Assembly (NCBI GenBank): GCA_963971225.1
Contig: OZ020269.1
Span: 87,440,283-87,504,282, forward strand
Source of the DNA: Melieria omissa
Taxonomy: Eukaryota > Arthropoda > Insecta > Diptera > Ulidiidae
Direction: 5' to 3'
Length of the DNA stretch: 64,000 bases
This document shows, piece after piece, positions 1-10,740 of the stretch. Both the position numbers and the translations under genes were made by a program. Position 1 is the stretch's first letter; the number at the start of each line of letters is the position of its first letter. The notes beneath the pieces were generated by a model. That model saw only the letters and a list, made by a program, of their open reading frames with translations, had not been told where the DNA came from and searched no databases.

Positions 1-321
1 AGCCGCACAGCGTATAATTGCGCGTACTATTGCGTGGGAGTAAGTGAGATAAGAGTAACTTTTGGGTTGGGAATCATTGAACTTGGGTATGTTGCAGGGT
101 TTTTTAGGAAAATTTAGAGAACAGGAAAAATCGGAAAAGTTGGTTGTAAAAGTGCGCGGACCGTACACTAGGTAAGAGTTGAACCCACGGCCTCTGGGAT
201 GACAGTCTAGTGCACCCACACTAGGCTATCGAGGGTGCCATACATACACATATACACAAATTTATTTGATGTCTTCAAACCAGCTTAACACCATAATTCA
301 CATTCGCTTCTTCACACTTAC
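1..321 (-). other. Intron 1 of SDR gene 1, partial
   Basis: Exon 1 of the SDR gene to the right ends in a splice donor (GTAAGT on the minus strand, from 321), so this stretch reads as the start of its first intron. No exon matching exon 2 or exon 3 of the paralogues is present, so those exons must lie beyond the left edge or be lost. The part next to the donor aligns with intron 1 of gene 2 (a CA-rich run followed by the shared TTTATTTGAT). A tRNA-like segment sits at 170-239. Confidence 0.65.
170..239 (-). repeat. tRNA-like SINE head, relic
   Basis: The minus strand shows an A-box-like TAGCCTAGTGTGG and, about 45 nt later, a B-box-like GGTTCAACTC. The order and spacing are those of an internal RNA polymerase III promoter. 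The segment shares TCGATAG and the GACT..TCAT..GAGGCC..GGTTC layout with the SINE head near 45.3 kb. The acceptor arms do not pair, so it is not a functional tRNA, and no SINE core follows. Confidence 0.5.
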
Positions 322-891
322 CGTCACTTTCACTTTGGTGTTGTTGTTAAGAAACTCCTGTCGATAGACTTCGGTCATGGCGGTGATGGCATGCTTGGAC
401 GCTGGGTAAATATTCAATGATCTGTTCTCGACGTACACGACTCTATGGCCGGTAATACTGTTGATGTTGATCACATGTCCGTCACCGCCGTGCGCCTTCA
501 TCGATCTGAACGCCTCGCGCGTACACCAAACCACGCCCAACACATTCGTATTGATGGTGTCGCGTATGTCGGCCGAGTTGTTGTCCTTCACCAGTTCCGT
601 GGAGCGACCAACACCCGCATTGTTCACCAGCACCGCCACCGGTCCGAAGTCGCTTTCAATCTGCTTGAAAACGTTCACCACCTGCTGCTCGTCGCTCACA
701 TCGCACTGGATTGCATGCAGCCGACTGCGCTGCTCCGGCTTCAGTGCATCGCGCAGCGCTTCGACGCGCGCTTGACGACGCGCCAGTCCCACAACGTTCA
801 TGCCATTCTCCACCAAATATTTGACGCAGGCAGCGCCAATGCCCGAACTGGCGCCCGTCACCACGGCCACTCGATTCTGCCAGCGATCCAT
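322..891 (-). CDS. Farnesol dehydrogenase-like SDR, gene 1 (exon 1 only)
   Basis: Cytosolic NAD(P)-dependent oxidoreductase of the classical SDR family, closest by motif to insect farnesol dehydrogenase/DHRS11-like enzymes. The ATG at 891 begins MDRWQNRVAVVTGASSGIG. The Rossmann motif TGASSGIG is at residues 12-19, a basic ARR after beta-2 suggests NADP preference, NNAG is at 90-93, the catalytic Ser is in the NINSITG stretch, and Tyr/Lys are in YPASK (about 162 and 166). Exon 1 is 570 bp (190 codons) and ends after KVKVT at a GTAAGT donor; residues read beyond this are intron. It has one more codon than its paralogues (VENRSLN against VEPSLN). Exons 2 and 3 are not in the window, so completeness is unknown. 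The substrate is inferred from the family only. Confidence 0.88.
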
Positions 892-949
892 TCAACAATT
901 TTTATTTATTTATTGATTACAGTGAAAGTGTTGCGTGCGCAAATATTCT

Positions 950-990
950 ACGAGAACTGAAAGTGCTTCAGGCGTGCGTAGTTATTTATA
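950..990 (-). promoter_or_regulatory. Core promoter of SDR gene 1 (TATA + Inr)
   Basis: The minus strand has TATAAATA at 990-983 and TCAGTTC, a match to the arthropod initiator, with the A at 958. TATA-to-A spacing is 32 nt, the canonical distance. The inferred 5' UTR is 67 nt. The same arrangement is kept at genes 2 and 3. Confidence 0.75.
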
Positions 991-991
991 T

Positions 992-2814
992 CGGCGATTT
1001 TTGAGTGAGTGTATGAAATTTTAAGATAATAATTATGACCTTCTTTTAAGATCATTTGTGTTGTAGGAAATTATGAAAATACTAGTTGTTCCCCGCGGCT
1101 TTGCTCACGGCGGCTCCGTAATTAATTTTTTCAATTCAATTTCAATTTCAAGACTCTAAGACAAAGTTGATTGCATTAAAAATGTGAATATATTTTGTAT
1201 TCACATGAACCCATTTCCTTACCAATCTTTTTTGTTTTCCGAAAAAAAAATTTTGATAAAAAGCTTGTATTGAGTAAAGTATTGCAAAAAATATATACTG
1301 TATTTTTGTAAAATCTTCCTCATTATAAATTAAAGTGGGTTTTCAAACAACAGAACTTTCTCGAAATTTCCACCAAAACCTTCATTTAATACTTTTTTCA
1401 TAAATTACTAGATCTGCTTTAGATGTTGAGAAAAATTTTGAATATTTTCCAAACAACTAAACCCTTTTAAACACTTTTTATGATTTCAAAAACGACTTGT
1501 TGTTGTTGTATAGTGTAATTATCGAAAAGCGATAAAACTGATAAAACCGAAAAGCTAGAAAAATGTGCAGTGATGGATGATGAAACGTATTTAGGAATGG
1601 ATTTTTCGACACTACTAGGAGAACACTTTGTATAAATTCACAGTACACATAATAAACATAATTCATATAAATAATTCACATTTCAGCATAATTTCAAAAA
1701 ATTAAATCTAAATTTGAAAAATTCGAAAGCATTAATATCCAATCTGAGTCATGGTATGGCAGGCAATGTGTCAGTGTGGAAAATGTCGTTCTTGGTAATG
1801 GAGCCAATGAGCGCAAATTTACATCTTAATAAGTGTTCACAAAAGAAGCCATTACCACCAATGCGACAAAATCGAACTTTAACAAAATTTTAGCAAAATC
1901 ATGTCATGCAAAAATCCAATCTCCATACACAATTAATACTATTATTAGCAAACACTTGCAATTTTTGTCCACTCATGATTAATTAAAAAAAACCTACATA
2001 TCTACGCAACAACATTGAAAATACAAAATACATATCAACACAGATAACCGTAATGAGTAGCAAAATTGAAACCGTCAGCACGAAGTCAGCAACAGTCAAG
2101 CAACTTTATCTAACAAATGTTAACGCACTTCAGTGCGCCCGAACTCCAATGACCAGTGAGTGATAGCGCTCATGTGACAGAGTCACTGATTTGTGATCAT
2201 TCGATCTTTTCGATCTACTGTGTGCACCAATAGAGTAGACGTTCATTCTCTTGGAAGAGCGCAAAATCTATGGTCAAAAGCGATAAACTCTTAAGTTGAC
2301 TTAACCATTTTCGTTCCTACGATTCGTCAATAAATCATAAAAATTAGTAATTTTAGCAGTTTTAATTACAATAGACTTGTGTAATCGTAGGTTTATGTTT
2401 TTAGATCTATTGGCTCTATAGTAAAATATTTATTTGCCATGTCACCCCTTCCCTATTAAAGATTGGCAAGCATTGAAAAAAACCTCACGTTTCCCTCTTC
2501 ATAAATTCTTTTCAAATACTACAAATAACCAAATTGGCATAAAACCAACACGGAATGATGGGAATAATGCAACACAAATTTTGTATTATACTAAAATTTC
2601 GTAAATCTAAAATTCATTAACCCATTTCGTTTCTTTGATTCCTTAACGAATCATAGAAATTAGTAATGTTTGCAGTATTTATTATTAATCAATCGAAATT
2701 AAGAATTAAAAAAATTGCTTCACAGCTGCTAGAGGGTTTAAATCTATATATGACTAACCCCCGCTAATTTTTTTCTCTCAAATATTTCTCTCCATATATA
2801 TAATATATATATAT
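992..2814. repeat. Duplicated 5' flank, block A
   Basis: AT-rich DNA upstream of gene 1 with no gene. From about 1140 to 2742 it aligns with 12412-13940 (block C) over its whole length; shared landmarks include the GTTGTTGTTGTATAGTG run and the AATCTATGGTCAAAAGC stretch near 2265. A shorter inner part (about 1970-2460) is also shared with blocks B and D. The interval ends in an interspersed repeat interrupted by a hAT element. Confidence 0.75.
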
Positions 2815-4361
2815 TAAAGAGCTGCGATGGATGATTCATTTCTCCCTACACACAGTGTGATTCGGTACAGTGTGCACTGATTGCTAGCATTCACTGTGGT
2901 AAGAGAGCAGTATGAAAATGACAACAAAACGGAAACCGCAAGAGTTGTCAACACTCATTTGCTTGTCTCTGCAAGGCACGGACATTTTTCTCTCTGGTAT
3001 ACACACTGCCAGCAATGCTAATGAATCGTTGACGGTGCGTAACGGGCCGAAATGCTACATGTCCGCTGAATGCAATGATTCATTGAAGGACAGTTTGGCA
3101 CGCGTAATTAAGTGAGACAGTTCGGAAAACATTTTAGTGTGATACAAAATTAATTAAAATGGAGATTGATGATGTGAGTTAATATAACATATTTTAATAA
3201 ATAATTTAAATGTAATATTAATGTATATGTTGTTATTATTGTAATTTTTAGTCAAATGACACTGTATCAGCAGTCGAAAATGCAAGTGATGTAGCATCTA
3301 GCAATCAGCTAACCAACGCCATTATGAAAAATAAAATTTTGAGCGGGCAATATGTCCTTAGTGGAAAGAAAGGTCGGAGTAATGTGTGGAATGTATTCGG
3401 GAAAGTATATTTGGGAAATATATAATAATAATAATATATAAATATTTCAATAATTTAAATTTTGTTGAATTTTTAAAATATTTTATTTGTAAATTCGTAT
3501 GCGTTATTATTACAATGAGAACAAAGCACTAATTGTTCTATTAGTATAACCAAAGAAAATAATCGGTTACAGACTTTTGCTACCTATTTGCTCCTTCAGA
3601 TTTCCTGATGAATGCTGTGACAGTAAATTAAAAAAAGGAAGTTCCAAACGATGCAAAACATAAACAATAGAAAAACAACAAAAGAAGAGCTGTTTACATG
3701 TTTCTCGAGCTATGTAGCAAAAGCAATCGTCAATACAAAAAAGCATACACACAAAAACTACAACAACAAAAAACAATAGCGTAGTAACTACGCCGTAGTT
3801 GAAACGACGATCATTGCGCTGGCTGGTGTCGCTGTGAGAAATTTGCACAAAAAATTATTGAGTGACCAAAACAACCACCAACGCCTCAAAGTACACAGGA
3901 GAAGTGGTACTTTCACTTCATGTGTGTTTGTTGAGCGTAAACTGAAGCGCTTGCGCTCCTGCTGGCACCACTCTTTCCCTTTTGTGGCTTCCCCCCGCTC
4001 TATGAAGCTCGCAAACAAAAATTTGAATTTTTGAGCTCAGATGCGCCTTCTATATACTTCATATTCTTTGGTATAACCAAAGAATATTTTTCCATACTTT
4101 TTGGTATAACTTACTGCATTCAGTGTCATTGCAGTAAATTTCATTGCCTTTACTGTGAATTGCCTTTAGTGTGTTCTCACACACTAATGTTATAAAGCAA
4201 CAAAGACTCAGCTCTCATATGTCATGCACACACTTCTTTTTTGCTTCCCTTCGCTGGCAGCTCTGATTCGATCTGTTTGCACTGAGCCAGTGCAGTGCAG
4301 TGCCGTGCAAAGAGAGAGAGTGTCTTGAAACAGCTTTCAAATCAACAATTGCAGCTCTTTA
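2815..4361 (+). mobile_element. hAT-type DNA transposon, non-autonomous
   Basis: The ends are inverted: left TAAAGAGCTGC.ATG..TGATT, right the reverse complement TAAAGAGCTGCAATT..TGATT. Both sides carry ATATATAT (2807-2814 and 4362-4369), an 8-bp target duplication typical of hAT, though it lies in a TA-rich run and is weak evidence alone. Many CACTG/CAGTG motifs crowd both subterminal regions, as in hAT transposase-binding zones. Inside is a small two-exon gene fragment resembling the start of a hAT transposase (3159-3425); the catalytic region is absent. Length is 1547 bp. Confidence 0.65.
3159..3425 (+). pseudogene. N-terminal fragment of a hAT transposase
   Basis: ATG at 3159 opens a five-codon exon (MEIDD) followed by a GTGAGT donor at 3174. 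The acceptor TTTTTAG ends at 3251 and the second exon runs in phase to a TAA at 3423-3425, giving 62 residues. The end (KKGRSNVWNVFGKVY) looks like the beginning of a BED-type zinc finger, the DNA-binding module of hAT transposases, but the Cys/His ligands and the whole RNase H-like catalytic domain are missing. It lies inside the hAT ends described above. A spliced micro-exon gene is an inference from sequence only. Confidence 0.5.
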
Positions 4362-4396
4362 ATATATATATATATTACTATGGTAATATTTCTCAC

Positions 4397-4689
4397 GCCG
4401 TGGCTCAGTTGGTTAGTGCGCGGTCCAACGAGTCGCATGCAGAGCGACGCAAGATCGAATACTGCATGTAGTAACACCTAAAAAAAATAACGGGAAACTC
4501 GTTTTCTCTTTCGGTGGCTGTCCTCTCAGCTGGAAATGGCAAACCTCTGAGAGTTAAAATTGCCTATGAAAAAGCTCCCAACCTGCCGTTCGGAACCGGC
4601 ATAAAACTGTAAAACCAACACGGGTGGTTGCGGGAAGCTAGGCCTTAGTCTCGCGTAAGCGGGCTGTCGTGCCAATCAATTAATTAAAT
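4397..4689 (+). mobile_element. tRNA-derived SINE, full length
   Basis: A 293-bp element flanked by a perfect 13-bp target duplication TAATATTTCTCAC (4384-4396 and 4690-4702). The head has an A box (TGGCTCAGTTGG) and a decayed B box (AGATCGAATAC). The body has a core with GGCAAACCTC and GCCGTTCGGAACCGGCATAA, and the 3' end is a short ATTAATTAAAT tail. The same core recurs in the minus-strand SINE near 45.2 kb. It is moved by a LINE in trans; the partner is not known. Confidence 0.8.
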
Positions 4690-4706
4690 TAATATTTCTC
4701 ACATAA

Positions 4707-5121
4707 TGTAACGGTGAGGCACTCTGTTGCTGTGCTATATATGAATGCTTTTACGAGCATACTTTTAGGCATGCACTTTGAAGTACGGCCGGTTGGCTAT
4801 GATTCCGATATGGCAAGGATGGTTCGCGAAGGTGATGGGCTGTGCAAGATCGAGTTAGAGAGTACAACTGGAATGTGCAAGAATCATCGACGCGATAAGA
4901 AAACAAGTATAAAAAGCAGCAGTATGCAGCGCAAGGGGTTGAGTCTGAGTTGTGCAAGCGAAGGGGAAACATACAATAGTAGTAGTGTAAAGATAACCAA
5001 AGTGTGAATTTTTAAATAAAGTGATTGCTGGTTTTGTAATGCGTTTTGCGTTGAGAAATTGAAGTGGTTTTATTTTCAAGCACAATCCAGATACGAACTT
5101 AGAGAAGTCATTTTCGTAACA
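4707..5121 (+). mobile_element. Solo gypsy LTR, plus orientation
   Basis: Starts TGTAACGG and ends CGTAACA, 415 bp. It has a TATAAAAAG promoter box near 4910 and an AATAAAGTG polyadenylation signal near 5017, then GTTTTATTTTCA and ACAATCCAGATACG. These last blocks match the R/U5 part of the LTRs at 53.7 and 59.3 kb, so it is a diverged relative. Flanks are ATAA and ATAC, an imperfect 4-bp target duplication. No internal region is attached. An apparent 97-codon ORF across it is not a gene. Confidence 0.7.
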
Positions 5122-5640
5122 ATACTTACTACCTTACTTACCCCTTAATAAGGCTCCAACACAAAATCATCGTTTTTATAAATGGGCTCCCACTGCTCCC
5201 AACACTGACCCACATTTATTTTTTATTTCTGAATATATTTTTCATACATACCTATCCACCACTATCTACAACTCTTAAAGGGTATTGCCATACAAAATTA
5301 GTAATTTTCAAAGAAATGAAATGTATTTAAGTAAAGCGAGAAAATATCGTATCGCGGAAACTATGGAATTAACTAGAATGATTTATTCAACAATCGTCAG
5401 AATTCTTAATAAAAAAGTAACGGGGTCAACCATGGGTTAAGTGTGTTTCAAGTATTTTTTCATAAAAATCTAACAAGGTCAGCAAAGGATTAAGAGAAAC
5501 TTGATTGATTGGACACATTGACTTCAAATTTGCGTACAGAGACGAGGGGCCCTGATAGTTTTTTATTAGAATTTTTAATTAGGCTCAAAATGGGAGGATG
5601 TCAAATTAAACCACGCAGTATATATTTCACCACACGATGA
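5122..5640. repeat. Interspersed repeat, copy 1 (right part)
   Basis: Contains GGCTCC..ACAAAATCATCG, ATGGGCTCCCACTGCTC, GACCC..TTTATTTT, CATACAAAATTAGTAATTTTCAA and GATTTATTCAACAATCGT in this order. The same order occurs at 19789-20010 and 42720-43110. At 42.7 kb the repeat is uninterrupted, so this copy appears split by the hAT, SINE and LTR insertions at 2815-5121. No coding capacity was recognised. Confidence 0.6.
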
Positions 5641-5953
5641 ATGGGATCGCCACACTGTGCAAGGTGGTTACAAAATGTACAAACTGCTTTTTGTTGCAAT
5701 CAAAGTTGAGCTCAATTACACAGAGCAACAAAATCGACATTATTTTTTTTTCTGAAATCAAACCATACTTTTCTAAAGGATTTTTGGACGCTGATCACAA
5801 CTGCGTACTTAGTTTTTTGATTTAGAAAAGGCTTACTAGAACTCGGAAAAATTTTGGCTGTTGCTCAGTGTTATTGCTCTTTTTAGATTTTTCAGTTCTC
5901 TTTTTAGATTCCTCAGTTCTATTTTTCATGTATATAAAAAAACCAATACATAA
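5641..5953. other. AT-rich spacer
   Basis: No gene recognised. A short direct repeat (CTCTTTTTAGATT, about 23-bp period, two copies) sits near 5877-5920. Confidence 0.5.
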
Positions 5954-6084
5954 TCCATGGCATCGATAAATGCTGTTGTTATCAATTACATCAAAATAAA
6001 TGAGTAGAAAATGCGATAAGGGTTTCGGCTAACCAGCCGGACACTTATGATTGTGTTAATATATTTTAGGTATAACAATTAAAC

Positions 6085-6522
6085 ATGGATAAACATGGAC
6101 AATGACACGAAACGACATAGCGCCCCTTGGAGTGTTCGAGAGGAAGGTGCTTCGCAAAATCTTCGGCCCTGTTCGGGTTGGTGACGACTATCGCATACGA
6201 ACCAATAACGAGCTGTATGAGCTGTATAAGGACATGGACGTAGCGCAGCGAATTAACATCCAGCGGCTACGCTGGCTCGGTCATGTCTGCCGCATGGACG
6301 ACGAAGCTCCGGCGAAAAAGGTGTTCGATGCGATGGTTGGAGGTCGACGGCGAAGAGGGAGGCCGTGTCTCCGGTGGAAGGACCAAGTTGAAGAGGCCCT
6401 GTCATCTCTTGGTGTTACTAACTGGAGAAGGCGCGCGCAAAGCAGAGGCGCCTGGAGAGAAGTTTTGCGGCAGGCCGTAACCCGATAACGGGTTGTTATG
6501 GCCAGTTAAGTAAGTAAGTAAG
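6085..6522 (+). mobile_element. RTE-type LINE, 5'-truncated 3' end
   Basis: Encodes the C-terminal end of an RTE-type (CFDP2-like) reverse-transcriptase ORF at 6102-6488: LRWLGHVCRMDDEAPAKK, GRRRRGRPCLRWKDQV, and W..RAQSRGAWREVL. It ends with a small hairpin (6479-6494) and a GTAAGTAAG tail. A perfect 14-bp target duplication TATAACAATTAAAC lies at 6071-6084 and 6523-6536, and the unoccupied site is preserved in block D at 16518-16531. It is a dead-on-arrival copy that sits about 60 bp past the stop codon of SDR gene 2, antisense to it. Confidence 0.85.
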
Positions 6523-6594
6523 TATAACAATTAAACAATTAACAGTAAACAACAGTAAACATTCTAATTAAAATGCCAAGTGAAAACTAAGAGC

Positions 6595-7853
6595 TTAAAA
6601 TATTTCGCCCACCGGTTTAATAATCAACTCATGTATCTGAAAATTGTAGAAAACATTATAAATACAGATTATAAAAATATATGCAATTATTTAGTCTAGT
6701 CAACTCTGGTAGTTGAGATACAAACCTGTACTCGCGGCGGCGTTTGCAGGCAGTAAATGACGGCATCGGCCACATCTCCCGCTTCCAACATGGGAGATTT
6801 GCCCTTTATGCGTTCGCGTAGTTCGTCGGATATAATTTCTGTGTCCACAAAGCCTGGACTGATGCTCTAAGGAGATTAGTTTATAAAACAAAATTATTAT
6901 AAATTAAATAAGAAACTCAAATTATTATTGAAAGATAAATCAATTTAAGAGAGAATTTGAAAACACACAATCATAATTTGTTTCATAATTTTTTAATTTT
7001 TTTTTAGTTTTTTTATAAGTTATATATCAAATGAATATTATCTTATATATCAAATTCAAAGATACACATTTTTGTCTTTGAATTTGACATAAAATTATCA
7101 AATTAAAAGGTAAATTCTTCTAGCCACTTTTTATTTCTGGAATGTTATCATTCAGCAAACGGATTACAAATTCCACAAAGTTCGACACACTGCATACGAT
7201 ACGAACACACACACACACACACACATTTATTTGATTTCTTCAAACCAGCTTAACATGAAAATTCACTTTCACCTCCTCACACTCACCGTCACTTTCACTT
7301 TGGTGTTGTTGCGAAGAAACTCCTGTCGATAGATTTCGGTCATGGCGGTGATGGCATGCTTGGACGCTGGGTAAATATTCAATGATGGCTCGACGTTAAA
7401 CACTTTATGCCCGGAAATGCTGTTGATGTTGAACACATGTCCGTCGCCGCCGTGCGTCTTCATCGATCTGAACGCCTCGCGCGTACACCACACCACGGCC
7501 AGCACATTCGTATCGATGATGGCGCGTATGTCGACCGAGTTGTCGTCCTTCACCAGTTCCGTGGAGCGAGAAATGCCCGCATTGTTCACCAGCACCGCCA
7601 CCGGTCCGAAGTCGCTTTCGATCTGCTTGAAAACGTTCACCACCTGCTGCTCGTCGCTCACATCGCACTTGATTGCATGCAGCCGACTGCGCTGCTCCGG
7701 CTTCAGTGCCTCACGCAGCGCTTCGACGCGCGCTTGACGACGCGCCAGTCCCACCACGTTCATGCCATTCTCCACCAGATAGTTGACGCAGGCAGCGCCA
7801 ATGCCCGAACTGGCACCCGTCACTACGGCTACTCGATTCTGCCAGCGATCCAT
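6595..7853 (-). CDS. Farnesol dehydrogenase-like SDR, gene 2 (complete)
   Basis: NAD(P)-dependent oxidoreductase of the classical SDR family; substrate unproven. Three exons: 7853-7287 (189 codons), 6866-6726 (47 codons, starting SISPGFVDTE), 6636-6595 (13 codons plus TAA, IHELIIKPVGEIF). All junctions are phase 0 with GTGAGT/AG and GTTTGT/CAG borders; introns are 420 and 89 bp. The 249 residues match the usual family length. TGASSGIG 12-19, ARR 37-39, NNAG 90-93, N116, S145, Y161 and K165 form the expected cofactor site and the Asn-Ser-Tyr-Lys set. I chose MDRWQN at 7853 because an in-frame ATG 17 codons upstream lies close to the inferred transcription start and is not shared with gene 1. 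An antisense RTE fragment lies just downstream. Confidence 0.92.
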
Positions 7854-7911
7854 TCGATAATTTTTATATATTTTTTGATTGCAGTTAAAGTGTTGCGTGC
7901 GCAAATATTCT

Positions 7912-7952
7912 TCGAGAACTAAAAGTGCTTCACGCGTGCGTAGTTATTTATA
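7912..7952 (-). promoter_or_regulatory. Core promoter of SDR gene 2 (TATA + Inr)
   Basis: TATAAATA at 7952-7945 and TTAGTTC with the A at 7920, 32 nt apart, as at gene 1. The Inr has T in place of C before the A. The inferred 5' UTR is 67 nt. Conserved upstream sequence runs to about 7990. Confidence 0.7.
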
Positions 7953-9411
7953 TCGGCGATTTTTGAGTGAGTGGCCAGCAATGAGCTGTTAACATTGTTC
8001 TGAGTGGAATGAATTTTTAAGATAATAATTTGTACTCTCTTTTGAGATTATTTGTTGTTGGTGTCTTTTAAGATTATTTATGTTGTAGGTATTAAAACTT
8101 ACATGAATATATGAAAATATTTACCTGAATCTATATTTTGGAACATACTTATTTGAAGAAAGCATAGTGACATGACAAACTGTTACAATTTTTGATGTTC
8201 CATGTCTTTATTTCAAAACAAGTACTTCAGAAACTTTGAAGCGCGGCTCAACTCAAGTAACTTCAGTTACTTTTTGGCAGGTTACTTTATGCCGAGTATG
8301 GGGCCGAATATTTGTGAAAATTTTCTAAAAACTTGCATTTACTTTCAAATATATGAACGTCTTCTGCAACAAAGGTTCAAAAGATCGTTCAAACTAGCTA
8401 CACGATTAATTTCTATCCACTGATTCCATGTGGAAAAATTTCTTTCAAGTGTTATCATTTTAAGAGTTGAATTTTGTGTTAATCAATGTATTGCTGCCTA
8501 TAGCTAAGAAATTTTACCTCACTGGACAGTGAAGTCCAATTCCAATCTCTATACACAATTAACATTTTTTAAAAGAAAAACTGGAAATTGTTGTCCAGTC
8601 ATGATGATTGATTGTTTAATTAAAAAAAAAACGCACATATCTACGCAACGACATACGTAATACAAAACGCGTACCGTGACGCAAAGACAGCAGCAGTCAC
8701 GCAACTTTATGTGACAAAGTCACTGGGGTTTGATCATTCGATCTTTTCGAGCGAATCGAGTAGACGTTCATTCTCTTAGACGAGCGCAAAATCTATGGTT
8801 AAAAGCGATAAACTCTTTTGTTGACTTTACCTATTTAGTTTTTCTGATTCGTCAATGAATTAGTAATTTTAGCAGTTTTATTACAATAGACTTGTGTAAT
8901 ATAAAGTTTATGTTTTTTATATTAAACTTTAGTAGATCTATTGGTTTTATAGTAAAATATTTATTTGCCATACCATGCCTTCCCTACTAAAGATTGGCAA
9001 GTTTTTTGTTTAATTTTTTTTTTTAATTTAAAAAAATTAAATTTTAAAAAAATTTTTACGTGTTTCTTTTAAACAACCTTTAAAGTTAGAGCTCAGTTTT
9101 TATTTACTTGTTCTCTTTGTTTAATTTTTCTCATAGCGGCACTACTCAGAGGTTAAAAAAAATGAGCAATGTTTTGGCCTTGCCAGACGTACGTTATATG
9201 AAACTTACGACACCTGTAAGTTATACGGGCTCGCTCATAATTTTTTCTGAAATATTGCACACCAAAGTTAAAGCAAAAGTTTGCTAATTGTACAGAATTT
9301 TTATTTCAACGCTGTTAAACCTACTTTTAGAGCTCATAACTTCACTTCAATATTTTTTCTTAAAAATTTTGATTTTTCGTAATTAAAATATTTACAATAA
9401 TACTTTTAACA

Positions 9412-10740
9412 CTAGGATGAGCGACTACTTTGTAGGCGCTAAGTGGAGCAACTAGGCCTCGCGAGGCCCATAAGCGATAATCAGCTGTTTCTACGACTTT
9501 CGCCCAGTTAGGTAAGGCATAGACAGTTGATATTGCGCACACGTACTCAATGATAGTATAGCTATGGGTCGTCGCTTCGGCTGTCGAACGCATGCAGCAG
9601 GCGATAGCATTCCACTGCGCGTTCACGTCGCTATCGAGCAAAGGAGTGCTTTTCGTAAGCTGGAGTGGGAGTTGAGTTGCGAAGTTCCTGGCTATCCGTT
9701 GTGACTGTAGCTTTTTTACGTCCAGCTTTCTCTGTGTGCGTTGACGTAAGCTTTTCGCTGCGCACAAGCGCGTGCGTACCTTGGCTACAACAAGGTAATG
9801 GTCCGAGTCGATGTTGGCTCCTCGGATCGTACGTACGTCTAGCACACTGGAAACATGCCGTCCATCTATTACAACGTGATCAATCTGTGATCGCGTTGAT
9901 TGATCAGGGGATAACCAGGTAGCCTTATGGATGTTCCGATGCTGGAATCTGGTGCTACAGACTACCATGTTCCTTGCCGCGGCTAAGTCGATTAACCTCA
10001 TACCGTTGTCCGACGGTTTCATCGTGGGGGCTGTATTTTCCGACGGTCGGGCCAAAAACGCCCTCTTTGCCCACCCTGGCATTAAAGTCGCCAAGCATGA
10101 TTTGTATGTCGTGGCGGGGGCAGCGCTCGTATGCTCGCTCAAGGCGCTCGTAGAAGCCGTGTTTGACTTCCTCGTCTTTCTCTTTCGTCGGGGCATGCAC
10201 GCAAATCAGGCTTAGGTTGTGGAATCGAGCCTGGATTCTAAGAATTGCTAGGCAGTCATCGACGGGTGTGAAGCTGGAAACAAGATGTCGTAGTCTCCGG
10301 CCAATAGCAAAACCGACTCCGAATTCGTGCTTGGATTCATGGCAGCTGTAGTAGATATCGCAGGTAGTTTTTTTCGAGCATCCCTGCCCCGTCCATCACA
10401 TTTCCTGGAGTGCGATGATCTCAGCTCTGTATTTATCGAGGGCATCTACCAGCTGGATCGCTGCACCTGGTCTGTAGAGTGTTCTTACGTTCCAGGTACA
10501 TATCCTTAAATCGTTGTCCTTATAACGTAGGCGGCGGTCGTCATCAAGTTGAGGGGTCCATATCCGAGGCTGGTTTGGATTTTTCATTGGATAACTTTTT
10601 ATGTGGTGGGTCCCAAACCCAACGCACAACCCTTTAACCCGGGGAGGGTCGCCGCACACATCGGCTCACTACGGACGGTTGCCCGTAGCTATCCAGCATT
10701 ACGGCTAATCTTAAAGTTACGGGCCTAACTTTTTTTGGGA
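9412..10740 (-). pseudogene. RTE-type LINE 5' region: endonuclease pseudogene
   Basis: Reading leftward from about 10.66 kb, the minus strand encodes an apurinic-type endonuclease of RTE/CFDP2 style: LRICTWNVRTLYRPG, the catalytic Glu in IALQEM, CVHAPTKEKDEE, LGDFNARVG and the DSDHYLV end. It is broken: a TGA sits at 10398-10396 just after ALQEM (a CGA arginine codon is usual there), and a frameshift lies near 10010-10020. The reverse transcriptase that should follow is absent; the element stops at the edge of block B. Losing the 3' part is opposite to normal LINE 5' truncation, so a later deletion is likely. Confidence 0.8.

Larger units (their letters stand above)
5954..9411 (-). repeat. 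Segmental duplication block B (carries SDR gene 2)
   Basis: Aligns with 16400-20433 (block D) from ATCCATGGCATCGATAAATG onward through gene, promoter and about 1.5 kb of 5' flank. Homology stops abruptly at CTTTTAACAC (9411), where LINE sequence begins, against CTTTTAATAC (20433) in block D. Differences include the RTE insertion at 6085-6522 here and a mariner in intron 1 in block D. The copies are similar enough to align by eye. Confidence 0.8.

Noticed and set aside
445..960. Plus-strand ORFs opposite the SDR exons (also 7407-7922 and 17918-18433)
   Set aside because: Antisense shadows of the dehydrogenase coding sequence; they repeat in each paralogue only because the sense strand is conserved.
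8202..8423. ORF conserved between blocks B and D (73 codons here, 64 at 18713)
   Set aside because: Conservation is explained by recent duplication; the ends differ by frameshift and no family is recognised.
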